Positions 19,576 to 30,300 of a stretch of 64,000 nt of DNA are shown one piece after another. Positions within the stretch are counted from its first letter, which is position 1, and every line of letters starts with the position of its first letter. The stretch is from CAWANP01 sp963783445. Its GTDB lineage: Bacteria > Chloroflexota > Anaerolineae > JAAYZQ01. Location: positions 558,001-622,000 of the forward strand of contig CAWANP010000002.1 of assembly GCA_963783445.1 (NCBI GenBank), given 5' to 3'. A model generated the notes under the pieces. The model worked only from the letters and a program-made list of their open reading frames with translations. It had not been told where the DNA came from and searched no databases. Made by a program: the position numbers and the translations under genes.

Positions 19576-20230
19576 ATGGGCATCGGAGACGCGATCCAGT
19601 CGCTTTTTGGAGGCGATGAAGAGCCGGAGGATAGCTATGAGGCTGCTTTCGAGCAGGAGGCGGTCCTACCGGATACGGCCGAGACAACGCTCGGACGGGA
19701 GGGGGATGCGCGAGACGTCGTTGAGGGCTCCCTGAGGAGGTGTCGAGAACCTTGCCAAGATGATCCCGGGCTATAGGGGCTATAAAGAAAAGGAGCTGCG
19801 ACGCGAAGCGGACAAGCTGCTGCGGTTGGAGTTGGCGGGCAAGTTGACCGACCAGCGGAAGCGCCTGTCCGAACTTCAGGTGCAGCTCGTCAACCAGGCC
19901 CAGATCCTTTACGTGGATGACCTGGACCGGGCAGTGACAAAGTTGCAGCTCCTCATCGACCGCATCACGACGGCGTCCTATGGTTACGCGGGCCTGTTTG
20001 ACGCGGTCAAGGTCAAGGAGGAACAACTGGATGCCCTATACGAGTTTGACAACCAGATGCTCGATTCGGTGGACGAGATAGCTGAAGAGGTGGACCACGT
20101 ATCCTCGGCTATCAGTGCCAAAGAAGGCATCGGCGAGTCCATTGTCGACCTGGTAGGGACGGTGGAGGGGGCGAACCGGACCTTTGGTCACAGAGAAGAA
20201 GCGATCCTACAGGCGTCGGCCTGGGAGTAG
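19576..20230 (+). CDS. Coiled-coil cytoplasmic protein next to the SPFH gene, one frameshift
   Basis: About 217 residues of unknown function. GGAGGT lies 10 bases before ATG 19576. The first 55 residues are acidic (GDAIQSLFGGDEEPEDSYEA). From residue 56 a different frame encodes NLAKMIPGYRGYKEKELRRE followed by long heptad-like helices (DKLLRLELAGKLTDQRKRLS, VTKLQLLIDRI, EEQLDALYEFDNQMLDSVDE). Removing one base near 19742 joins EGSLRR to VENLAKMIPGYRG without a stop, so one gene with an extra base is inferred. Alternatively the second part could start at ATG 19760, since GAGGAGG lies upstream. The immediate SPFH neighbour 28 bp downstream suggests a joint membrane-scaffold or stress role; that is inference. 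Confidence 0.6.
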
Positions 20231-20258
20231 CTCGAGTCGTTTCCCATAGGAGGGACGA

Positions 20259-21305
20259 ATGGCACGCATTATTGACGTTATCGAGGTACCGAACCAACAG
20301 CAGGACGAGATCGTCCGGCGGTTGCCAGAGTACGGGGCGGGCGATTTTCGATTTGGTTCGCAGGTAATCGTGCGCGAATACCAGCAGGCGGTCTTTTTCA
20401 GGGATGGCAAGGCCTATGATACTTTTGGGGCAGGCCGTCACACCATCACCACGGCCAACGCACCCCTGCTCACCGATCTGATCAAGAAGGTGACCGATGG
20501 CCGGACTCCGTTTACGGCTGAGGTCTACTTTGCCAGCATGCGCGAGTTCCTCGACCTGAAGTGGGGTACGGCAGAACCGATTCCCCTGCGCGATTCGGAC
20601 CTGGGGTTGGTGCGGCTGCGGGCCTTTGGTACCTTTTCGATGCAGATCGAAGATACGGCGCTCTTTGTGAACAAGATCGTCGGCGCCCAGGGCCTATACC
20701 AGACACCGCAGATCACCCGCTTCTTGCGGGGCATCATCATCGCCAGGATGACTGACTTGCTGGGCGAGCTGGGCAAAGGATTGTTTGATCTGCCGGCTTT
20801 GTATGACGAGATTGGGGCTGGCGCCAAGGCCAAGGCCCAGGACGACTTTTCCAGCGTGGGTATCCAACTCCGGACGCTGTACGTCAACAACATCAGCCCC
20901 ACTGAAGAGACGGCAAGGGCCATCGACGAGCGGGCCTCGATGGGCGCCATCGGCGACATGCAAAAGTACATGCAGTTCCAGATGGCCCGCGGGGTCCGGG
21001 ACGCGGCCCAGGCCGAAGGCGGCAGCATGGCCAGTGCGGGTGTGGGTCTGGGTGCGGGCGTGGGTATGGGTTCGGCCATGGCCCAGATGATGGGCCAGAT
21101 GGCCGGCGCCGGGGGCGCGCAGGCCGGAGCGGCTGCAGCAGCGATCACGCCTGAAATCATGACCTTGTCGGAGGCGGCGCTCTATATGCGCGTCGGCGAG
21201 GAAGATGTGCTGGAGGTCATCCAGGCCGGCGAGCTAAAGGCCAAAAAGATTGGCAGCAGCTATCGCGTCAGCAAAAAGGCGGTGGACGAGTTCCTGTCGA
21301 GCTAG
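20259..21305 (+). CDS. SPFH-domain (YdjI-like) protein fused to a C-terminal HTH
   Basis: 348 residues. Residues 1-235 match the SPFH/virion-core-like family (COG4260/YdjI): IDVIEVPNQQQDEIVRRLPE, VIVREYQQAVFFRDGKAYDT, LDLKWGTAEPIPLRDSDLGL and SVGIQLRTLYVNNISPTEET. Residues 240-290 are a Gly/Met/Ala-rich flexible stretch. Residues 297-348 (IMTLSEAALYMRVGEEDVLE, LKAKKIGSSYRVSKKAVDEF) form an excisionase/MerR-type helix-turn-helix with the wing. SPFH proteins form membrane-bound oligomeric rings; family members often end in a zinc ribbon, so the HTH is a noteworthy substitution. A clear GGAGG site precedes ATG 20259. The HTH of this class is DNA-binding in excisionases but may act as a protein-protein module here. 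Confidence 0.85.
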   Translation: MARIIDVIEVPNQQQDEIVRRLPEYGAGDFRFGSQVIVREYQQAVFFRDGKAYDTFGAGRHTITTANAPLLTDLIKKVTDGRTPFTAEVYFASMREFLDLKWGTAEPIPLRDSDLGLVRLRAFGTFSMQIEDTALFVNKIVGAQGLYQTPQITRFLRGIIIARMTDLLGELGKGLFDLPALYDEIGAGAKAKAQDDFSSVGIQLRTLYVNNISPTEETARAIDERASMGAIGDMQKYMQFQMARGVRDAAQAEGGSMASAGVGLGAGVGMGSAMAQMMGQMAGAGGAQAGAAAAAITPEIMTLSEAALYMRVGEEDVLEVIQAGELKAKKIGSSYRVSKKAVDEFLSS

Positions 21306-21430
21306 TCGCTGGGGCTGTCCAGGGGCAGCACCGATTGCTTTTCGGTGAATCACATTCCAGTGCCTGGCGTTGGCAAAGGTCATCCTGAGCCTGGGAAGGG
21401 AGACTTTTGTACCTCGCGCAGTGGAATTCG

Positions 21431-21469
21431 CTTGAAATCATCCCGGACTCGTCAAAGGGCGATTTCAAG
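21431..21469. repeat. Inverted repeat CTTGAAATC/GATTTCAAG
   Basis: 9-bp perfect arms separated by 21 bases, between the SPFH and HemW genes. Possible operator or hairpin; nothing further supports either. Confidence 0.3.
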
Positions 21470-21493
21470 TTCGTTGCGATAGATGGGAGTCAG

Positions 21494-21546
21494 ACCTGAC
21501 GGTGACCGTCGGGCGCCGTGAGTGTGGTGCCGGCAAGCCGTCAGGT
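21494..21546. terminator. Large structured hairpin upstream of HemW gene
   Basis: Outer arms ACCTGACGG (21494-21502) and CCGTCAGGT (21538-21546), with inner GC-rich pairing (GGCGCC with GGTGCC). It is followed by the T-rich CGCTTGTTTGTGTT. It could end the SPFH transcript or be a leader structure for HemW. It did not match any riboswitch consensus I know. Confidence 0.4.
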
Positions 21547-21571
21547 CGCTTGTTTGTGTTGAGCTGTGAGC

Positions 21572-22699
21572 ATGGAGCCTTCTAGCCTCTACATCCACGT
21601 GCCCTTTTGCCGGGCCAAGTGCGCCTACTGTGATTTCAACTCTTACCCCGGCCTGGAGGCACTATACGAGGATTATTCGCAGGCTCTGATCCGCGAGCTT
21701 GAGATGGCTGGACCGGCAAGCCTTCAGACGGTCTATGTGGGGGGCGGCACGCCCACTGTGCTGCCGCCGGAGATTCTGACTCGGATTCTGAGGGCGGTGT
21801 CCATTGTCCTTGCGGTGGATGCCGAGGTCAGCATCGAGGCCAACCCGGGAACCGTGGACTCGAGTACTCTGGCCCAACTGCGGGTCATGGGGGCGACCCG
21901 CCTCAGCTTGGGGGTGCAGAGTTTTTCGAACGCGGAGCTTTGGTTGTTGGGCCGAATCCACACCGCGGAAGAAGCACTAGATGCCGTTCAAGGCGCTCGC
22001 TCAGCTGGGTTTGACAACATCAATCTGGATCTGATCTACGGGCTGCCGAGGCAATCGCAGGGCGTGTGGCGATCCACGTTGGAGCAGGCCCTTGCCCTGC
22101 GGCCGGAACATCTGTCGCTCTATGCTCTGAGTGTCGAGGACGGCACACCTCTGGCTGCGAGTATCGCTGTGGGTACCATATCTGGTCCGGATCCTGATCT
22201 AGCGGCAGAGATGTACGAGCACGCGCAATACTCCCTGTCAGAGGCCGGCTATGAGCAGTACGAGATCTCGAACTGGGCCAGGGAGGCCACCTACCGGTGC
22301 CAGCATAATCTTGTCTACTGGCGGAACGAACCCTACCTGGGCATTGGAGCGGGGGCGCATTCCTGGAGTGGCGGGAGGCGCTGGGCCAACGTGGCGGCGC
22401 CGGCTGAGTATGTGTCCCGGCTACTTGATGGGCGTGATCATGTCGAATCAGAGGAGACCATTGAGCCGTCCCTGGAGATGGGCGAGACGATGATGATGGG
22501 GTTGAGGTTGGTGGCTGAGGGCGTTGAGTTTGTACGCTTTCGGGATCGTTTTGGGCTAGACCTTTGCCAGGTATACGAGGATGAACTGTCCGAAGTGGAA
22601 GAACTGGGTCTGATTGAGATTGGTGATGAGCGGGTCAGACTCACGAACCGAGGGTGCTTGCTCGGGAACCAAGCTTTTGCCCGGTTTTTACCAGAGTAG
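21572..22699 (+). CDS. hemW: HemW-like radical SAM heme chaperone
   Basis: 375-residue radical SAM protein. The cluster motif is HVPFCRAKCAYCDF (Cx3Cx2C) near the N-terminus, followed by YVGGGTPTVLP, the family GGGTP motif. Then come SIEANPGT, RLSLGVQSF, INLDLIYGLPRQS and EISNWARE, all in HemW order, and a C-terminal HemN_C-like domain (EYVSRLLDGRDHVE, GLRLVAEGVEF). HemW proteins lack the second-SAM-binding features of true coproporphyrinogen dehydrogenase and deliver heme to partner proteins. Full length compares well with the roughly 375-380-residue family. Starts GTG 21566 and ATG 21572 are both possible; neither has a strong ribosome binding site. Confidence 0.88.
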   Translation: MEPSSLYIHVPFCRAKCAYCDFNSYPGLEALYEDYSQALIRELEMAGPASLQTVYVGGGTPTVLPPEILTRILRAVSIVLAVDAEVSIEANPGTVDSSTLAQLRVMGATRLSLGVQSFSNAELWLLGRIHTAEEALDAVQGARSAGFDNINLDLIYGLPRQSQGVWRSTLEQALALRPEHLSLYALSVEDGTPLAASIAVGTISGPDPDLAAEMYEHAQYSLSEAGYEQYEISNWAREATYRCQHNLVYWRNEPYLGIGAGAHSWSGGRRWANVAAPAEYVSRLLDGRDHVESEETIEPSLEMGETMMMGLRLVAEGVEFVRFRDRFGLDLCQVYEDELSEVEELGLIEIGDERVRLTNRGCLLGNQAFARFLPE

Positions 22700-22779
22700 C
22701 CCCCATCCCTGGGCGATTGCGGATCTGCGATTTGTCAAGGACCTCCGAAGTCTATGATCTTCTGGTGCGGGAGGAGTTC

Positions 22780-23979
22780 ATGAGTGGTGGATATGACCCA
22801 TTAGCCTCAGTACAGGCGGCGGGACCCCCGGGAACGATCTCTTTCAACTATGGGTTGCCTGACCCGGGGGCTTTTCCGGCCGGTGACCTGCAGCTGGCTG
22901 CCCAGAGGGCGCTCGGGCAGCGACCCGAACTGGCCCTACAGTACGGGCCGGAGCAGGGCTATGGCCCGCTGATCGATTTTCTACGGGAGAGACTGTCTCG
23001 CGAAGAGGGCCTCGAACTACAGCGGCCGGAGATCATGCTGACCGGCGGTTCGGCGCAGGCGATTGACCATCTGTGTACGCTCTATACGCGCCCAGGCGAC
23101 GTGGCGCTGGTCGAAGCGCCCAGCTATCATCAGGCGCTCCAACTCCTGGCCGACCACGAACTGAACTTGGTACAAGTGCCTATTGATGACGACGGTTTGC
23201 AGGTAGCGGCGCTGGCTGCCCGCCTGGAGGCGCTGCCACAAAGTGATAGGAGTGGGCACCAACCTGCTCCGCGTGCCCGAATTCTGTACGTTATCCCAAA
23301 CTTTCAAAATCCCAGCGGCGTTACCCTGGCCGCTGAGCGCCGGCGGGCCGTGCTGGAGCTGGCGGAACGATATGATCTGCTGATCATTGAGGATGACGCC
23401 TATCGTGACCTGTCATACGAGGCAGAGTTGCCACCCTCTCTGTTTGCCCTGGACGATAGCAGGAGGCGGGTACTGCGCATTGGGAGTTTTTCCAAGATAC
23501 TGGCTCCCGGCCTGCGCATGGGCTGGCTCATGGGCTCCACGGACAGTATCGCTCGAGTGATCGACAGTGGCCTGCGCGTCATCGGAGGTGGTGCCAATCC
23601 CCTGGTAGCAAACATACTGGCAGACTATTGCCAGCAGGGTCTGCTGGAACCTCACATCGGTTCCTTGCGCCATCTCTACCAGGAGCGCAGGGACATCATG
23701 CTGGCAGCTCTGGAGGCTCATATGCCTGATGCTGTTCGCTGGACCCAGCCGGGTGGTGGTTTCTTTGTGTGGCTGACGCTTCCCAAACCACTCCGCGCCG
23801 CTCAGGTGGTGGAACAGGCTGAGCATGAGGGCACCATGGTCCTGGCTGGCGATTCGTTCTTTGCCCAGCATCCAACGGGCCAGCACTTGCGCTTGGCATT
23901 TAGTTTTGTGGCCCCGGAGAACATACAGAAGGGGATTGAAAAACTCGCCAGAGTGCTGAGATCGGCTCCAATCGTCTAG
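22780..23979 (+). CDS. PLP-dependent class I/II aminotransferase (MocR/2-aminoadipate type)
   Basis: 399-residue fold-type I enzyme without the N-terminal GntR domain of MocR proteins. Motifs are ISFNYGLPDPGAFP, ALQYGPEQGYGPLIDFL, ILYVIPNFQNPSG, LLIIEDDAYRDL and the PLP lysine in RIGSFSKILAPGLRMGW. The C-terminus carries the carboxylate-binding Arg (LRLAFSFV). It most resembles 2-aminoadipate or LysN-type transaminases, but substrate cannot be fixed from sequence. ATG 22780 is chosen because GGGAGGAG lies just upstream; the longer frame from 22654 would overlap the HemW end by 46 bp and encodes a non-conserved N-terminus. Confidence 0.83.
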   Translation: MSGGYDPLASVQAAGPPGTISFNYGLPDPGAFPAGDLQLAAQRALGQRPELALQYGPEQGYGPLIDFLRERLSREEGLELQRPEIMLTGGSAQAIDHLCTLYTRPGDVALVEAPSYHQALQLLADHELNLVQVPIDDDGLQVAALAARLEALPQSDRSGHQPAPRARILYVIPNFQNPSGVTLAAERRRAVLELAERYDLLIIEDDAYRDLSYEAELPPSLFALDDSRRRVLRIGSFSKILAPGLRMGWLMGSTDSIARVIDSGLRVIGGGANPLVANILADYCQQGLLEPHIGSLRHLYQERRDIMLAALEAHMPDAVRWTQPGGGFFVWLTLPKPLRAAQVVEQAEHEGTMVLAGDSFFAQHPTGQHLRLAFSFVAPENIQKGIEKLARVLRSAPIV

Positions 23980-24131
23980 CCCTGCTTGCACGGCACTGCA
24001 CGCAACTGGACCTGAATCCGCACACTGCCGCCATTGACTTGACCAATCATAGCTGCTACACTCCAGGCTCGGAGACAGCTTCTTTTCAGCTACTCTCGGG
24101 GTATTCGCCCGCCCCTCAGTCGTTCCGGCAG

Positions 24132-24161
24132 TTGCGCCCAACGCCGGTTGTATGTTACACT
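24132..24161 (+). promoter_or_regulatory. Possible promoter of the giant FG-GAP gene
   Basis: TTGCGC, 18 bases, TACACT, in the 415-bp gap 23980-24394. Nothing else recognisable was found in this gap. Confidence 0.35.
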
Positions 24162-24394
24162 GGGAATGGATCGAATCTGGTTGCGGTTCATGGAGGAGCC
24201 GTGCCAGAGATTAGTGCTGGCTTTGCTCCTACCAAACTCTGACCTCCGACCTCAACGAAGGCATCGCATTTCCTGATCGTTGCGCTTCCTGAAGTGCAAT
24301 CTCCAAATTCGGTGCATCCTAGTCAGCATGATCACAAGTAGTGGCCCTGGACTCGCTTTCCGGGGTTTCTGGTGGGCATGTGAGGTGAAAGAGC

Positions 24395-27300
24395 GTGAGA
24401 AAAGAACGAATGCAATGTGGGTTCAATATCCTGAGTGTATTGCTCCTCGTGGTGCTGGGTGTCCTCCCGATGGCCGCCAGCCCTCCTGCTACGCTGGCAG
24501 ATAGTGCATCCACGGCCGGCATTCCCGACTTTGAACATGTCGTCATTGATGACGATCCACCGTCAACGTATCGGATCACGGACATCCAAATTGGTGACAT
24601 CAGTGGCGATGGACTGCCCGACGTGTGGACAGCCGGTCGAGGGGAGGGCTCCAATGCCAACCAGATGGTATGGTACAAGAATCCAGATTGGAGCCGGCAC
24701 GAGATCTCACCGGGCGACTATGTGTACGGCAATCTGGGTGACTTTGATGGAGACGGCGACCTGGATGTCGTCGCGGGACAGCACGATGATGACCGGATCT
24801 ATTGGTTCGAGAATACGGGCGATCCAGAGCTAGGGGATTGGCCCAAGTCCTATCTAGGCGTCAGCCCCTGGGCCGACGTCGTGCTCGTAGGAGACATTGA
24901 CAAAGACAGCCGCCTGGACGTCGTATACCTGTTCAAGGATGAGTGGGGTTGGGCAAAGAACCCGCCGAACCCCAAGAATATTTGGTCTGACTATACGATC
25001 TGGTCGGGCGGCAAGCGGACAGGTGGAGCGCTGGCCGACATTGATGAGGATGGCGACCTCGACCTTGTGTACGGCAATGCCTGGTTTGAGAACCCGCTTC
25101 CTGGCGGGGATCCTACCAGGGGCAGCCAGTGGGAGATGCGCAGCATCGATGCGTCCTGGACGACGGAAGCGCGGAGTGCTGTGGGGGACCTGAATGATGA
25201 TGGCCGGCCAGATGTGGTGCTGACTGGGGAGGAGGATGAGTCAGGCGTCGCCTGGTACATTGGTCCTGCGGACCCGCACACTGGAGATTGGACAAAGCGC
25301 GCCATCGTCAGCAGTGGCTACGACGGCGTGCACTCGGTGGATCTGGCTGACTTTGACCGTGACGGGGACCTGGACATCTTTGCTGCAGAGATGCACCATG
25401 GCCAAGATCCCGACAAAGTGACAGTTTTTGAGAACGTCGATGCTGCTTCAAATACCTGGGACGAGCATGTTTTTGATTCTATCGGATCGCACAATGCCAA
25501 GGCGGGCGACCTGGATTTGGATGGCTGGCCGGACATCGTTGGCAAGAACTACCAGGCTGGCGACCTGCCGCTACAGGTAGATCTGTGGTGGAATCTCGGA
25601 CTGGGAACCCTGCCTGTGGACCAGTGGGAGCGCCATATCATTGATGACGCGCGACCCTGGCGGGCTGTGCTCATCGATGGAGGCGACGTAAATGGCGACG
25701 GCCTGCCGGACATCGTCACAGGGGGTTGGTGGTACGAGAACCCCGGCAGTCCAGGTGGTTCGTGGACGCGCCATGACATCGGCGGTGAATTATACAACAT
25801 GGCCGTCCTCCATGACCTGGATGGGGATGGGGATCTGGATATCCTGGGCACAGATGGTCAGCACGGTGGCGATGTCTTTCAGTGGGCCGAGAACGACGGC
25901 AGCGCCTCGTTCACCTTCCACACAAATGTCCCCAGAGCGGATGGTGACTTTTTGCAGGGCGCCCGTGCAGCCCAGATCGTACCTGGGGGGAACCCAGAGG
26001 TCGTGCTTTCCTGGCACGATGCCGGCAGCACTCAGATGTACAGTATTCCCATCCCTGCGACGGCTGATTGGTCGTTCGAGGTGCTCAGTTCCACTACCAA
26101 CGGGGAGCAGATCGCTGTGGGCGACATTGATGACGACGGCGACCTGGACATCCACCTGGGGACCCAATGGCTGGAGAATGATGCTGGTACGTGGCGGGCG
26201 CACGACGCCTTTGACCTGGGTGATTCCGCGGCCGAACCGGACCGAGTGGAGCTGGCCGACATTGACCAGGATGGAGATCTTGACGTCGTGATTGGGGCTG
26301 AGCAGTCCGAGTGGGTGGTTTGGGGCGAGGCGCCAGCAAATCCCGAAAACCCGTGGACGGAGCACCTGATCGCGAACGATATTCTCGGCATGAGCATGGA
26401 CGTCGCCGATCTGGACTGGGATGGCGACGTGGACGTTGTGGTCGGAGAGCACGATCCACACAATGGCGATGTTGGTCGGGTAATGATCTACCAGAATCAG
26501 AACAACGGCGCCAATTGGAGCGAATTCCAGATCGACTCGGGACTTGAGCACCACGATGGGACCCAATTCGTCGACATTGATAACGACGGGGACCTGGATA
26601 TTGTCTCTATTGGGTGGGAGCATGCCAAGACCGTTCTCTACGAGAACAAGGCCAGCAGTGGCGGGCCGGGAAACAGACCGCCCACTGCAGTTGATGATGA
26701 CTACTGGTTGGACAGAGGTGCTATGCTTGTAGTGGAGGCACCCGGAGTATTAGAAAATGACCGCGATGGCGATGGTGATCCCCTGACAGCGGTGCAAGCG
26801 AGTGATCCGCCTCACGGGATACTGGATCTGAACGCCGACGGATCCTTTACCTACGAGCATGATGGCAGCGATGCGACGGAGGATGCATTCACCTACGAGG
26901 CCCGCGACGGCCAGGGCGGCAGCGACACAGCGACCGTGACCCTCTGGGTCAGGGGGCCGGGATCTCTCGACGTGCGAGTGAGCGAATCAACGGACGACGC
27001 GGAGGAGAAGGTCCCGGATGGGGACATGGCCTTGAAGAGTGTGGACCTGGAGCTGGGAGAGGACAGTGTGCCGCAACTTGTGGGGCTGCGGTTTCAGGGG
27101 GTGGGCCTTCCGCCGGGCACCAGCATCGACAAGGCACACGTGGTCTTCAGCGCCGATGAGACCCATAGCGGGGTCACCGACCTGACGATCTGTGCCCAGG
27201 CAGCCGACGACCCGCCCGAGTTCTCCAGCAGCGACTATGATATCTCGGACCGGTCCAAAACCACGGCCTGTGTGGGCTGGAACAATGTCGAGGCCTGGAC

Positions 27301-30300
27301 GACGGTGCACGACACATACCAGACGCCCGATCTGTCGCCGGTGATCCAGGAGGTTGTGGATCGTTCGGGGTGGGGGGGGGCAACAGTCTGGTGTTGATCA
27401 TCACCGGCACTGGGCGGCGGACGGCGGAATCGTACAACGGCGAGCCTGACATGGCGCCGCTGCTGCATGTGGAGTACGGCGGGGCGGCGCCTACCTGTTA
27501 TGGCTTGGTGCTGAGCCATACTGGCACAGGGGATGACCCCGTGGCCACACCGGGAAACTCTGCTGACTGTCCGGCTGGGCAATATGAGGCTGACGAGGTG
27601 GTGGGGCTAAGTGCCAGCCCTGGCAGCGGTTGGTCTGTGGCTTCGTGGTCGGGAACGGACGACGATGGGAGTACGTCGACTACGAACCAGGTGACGATGC
27701 CGGCCGTAGGCCGGACCGTGACGGTCCATTATGAGGAAGTGGCGGCAACCTGCTATGCGTTGAGCCTGGGGCACACCGGTACGGGGGGCGACCCCATTGC
27801 TTCGCCTGGCAATTCTGCTGGGTGTGGGGTGGGCCAGTATGTGGCTGGAGAAGTAGTGGGACTGAGCGCCAACCCTGCGGCGGGCTGGTCGGTCACATCG
27901 TGGTCGGGCAGCGACGACGACGCGAGCACATCGACCACAAACCAGGTCACCATGCCTGCCGCGGGCCACAGTGTGCTGGTCAACTATGCGGAGCTGCTGC
28001 CTGGCGGCAGCTTGGATGCACGAGTGAGCGAATCGACGGACGACGCGGAGGAGAAAGCCCCGGATGGGGACATGGCCCTGAAGGGTGTGGACCTAGAGTT
28101 GGGAGAGGACAGCGTGCCGCAACTTGTGGGGCTACGGTTCCAGGGGGTGGGCCTTCCGCCAGGCACCAGCATCGACAAGGCGCACGTGGTTTTTAGTGCG
28201 GATGAGACCCATAGCGGGGTCACGAATCTGACGGTCTGTGCCCAGGCTTCCGATGACCCGCCCGAGTTTTCCAGCAGCGACAGTGACATCTCTGACCGAT
28301 CCAAAACCACGGCCTGTGTGGACTGGAACAATGTAGAGGCCTGGACGACGGTGCACGACACATACCAGACGCCCGATCTGTCGCCGGTGATCCAGGAGGT
28401 TGTGGATCGTTCGGGGTGGGGGACCGGCAACAGTCTGGTGTTGATCATCACCGGCACTGGGCGGCGGACGGCGGAATCGTACAACGGCGAGCCGGACATG
28501 GCGCCGCTGCTGCACGTCGAATATGGCGGGGCGGCGCCTGCCTGTTATGACTTGGTGCTGAGCCACACGGGTACGGGAGGAGACCCCGTGGCCTCACCCG
28601 GCAACTCTGCTGGCTGTCCGGCTGGGCAATATGAGGCTGGCGAGGTTGTGGGGCTAAGCGCCAGCCCTGCCAGCGGTTGGTCTGTGGCTTCGTGGTCTGG
28701 CACGGATAATGATGGGAGTACGTCGGCCACGAACCAGGTGACGATGCCTGCCGCAAGCCGGACCGTGATAGTCCACTATGAGGAAGTGACGGCAACCTGC
28801 TATGCTTTGAGCTTGGGGCACACCGGCATGGGGGGCGACCCCATTGCTTCGCCCGGCAATTCTGCCGGGTGTGGGGCGGGCCAGTACGTGGCTGGAGAAG
28901 TAGTGGGACTGAACGCCAACCCTGCAACGGGCTGGTCGGTCACATCGTGGTCGGGCACCGACGATGATGCGAGCAGGTCGACCACCAATCAGGTCACCAT
29001 GCCGTCCGCTGGTCGCAGCGTGCTGGTCGACTATGCAGAGCTGCCGCCCGGCGGCAGCTTGGATGTGCGAGTGAGCGAATCGACGGACGACGCGGAGGAG
29101 AAGGTCACGGACGGGGACATGGCCCTGAAGGGCGCGGACCTCGAGCTGGGCGAGGACGGCGTGCCGCAACTGGTGGGTTTGCGGTTCCAGAACGTTGAGC
29201 TTCCACCGGGGGCGGCTATCACGAGGGCGTATGTTGTGTTCACGGCCGACGAGTCGCACAGCGGCGCTACGACCGTGGCCTTCCATGGACAGGCCAGCGA
29301 CAATGCTCCCACCTTTGGGAGTGGAGACGGGGACATCTCGGGGCGGCTGCGGACGTCGGCCTCAGTAGATTGGAACGATGTGGCGCCCTGGACAACGGTG
29401 CACGACACCTATCAATCTCCTGACCTGTCGCCCGTGATCCAGGAGATCGTAGGCCGGCCGGGGTGGAGGGCAGGCAACAGCTTGGTGTTGATCATAGACG
29501 GCGCAGGGCGGCGGACGGCGGAAGCGTACAACAGTGAGCCGGAAATGGCGCCTCTGCTGCACATCGAGTATGGGTCTCCGGGCACGTGCTATACTCTCAC
29601 CACGGTTGTGGATCCGACTGGTGCTGGATCGATTGGTACCGACCCGAGCCCCAATTGCGGATCCGGCGAGTACGCCGAGGGCACCTCCGTTGAACTCACG
29701 GCCCAGCCGGGTGATGGCCATGTCTTTGATCATTGGAGTGGCAACCTCTCTGGTTCGACCAACCCTCAAACGCTGACCATGGACGTCGACCGGTCAGCTA
29801 CAGCCCATTTCGCGACCAGTGACGTTGGTCCCGTGGTTTATGACGGTCTCATTGTAGATGATGATCAGCAGGATGACAGCAATGGCAACGGCGACGGCAT
29901 TGCTGACTGCGGAGAGCTCATCGAACTCTATGTTGACCTGCGGAACCAGGGCGGCCAGGCGGTTACTGGCGTCAACGCGACGCTCAGTACGGATGATCCC
30001 TACGTCAGTTGGGTGTACAGCCCGGTGAGTTCGTATCCTGACCTGCCCAGTGGTGGGACGGGCAGGAATAGCAGCGATTTCGACTTGGCGCTTGAGGCCA
30101 ATATGCCGGCCGGACATTCGATCCTGTTTGATGTTGCGGTAACCGCGGCAAACGGGGGGCCGTGGAACGACGCTTTCAGTCTGCCGGTCACCTGCAGCAG
30201 TGGCGGCGAAAGCCTGGACATTTCGGTGAGCGCTGACGAGGACGACGCCGAGGAACGACTTAACTCGGGTACCATTATTCTGAAGGGCAGTGATCTGGAG

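Noticed and set aside
22654..22780. Upstream start for the class I/II aminotransferase
   Set aside because: Would overlap hemW and encode a non-conserved N-terminus; ATG 22780 has a better ribosome binding site.
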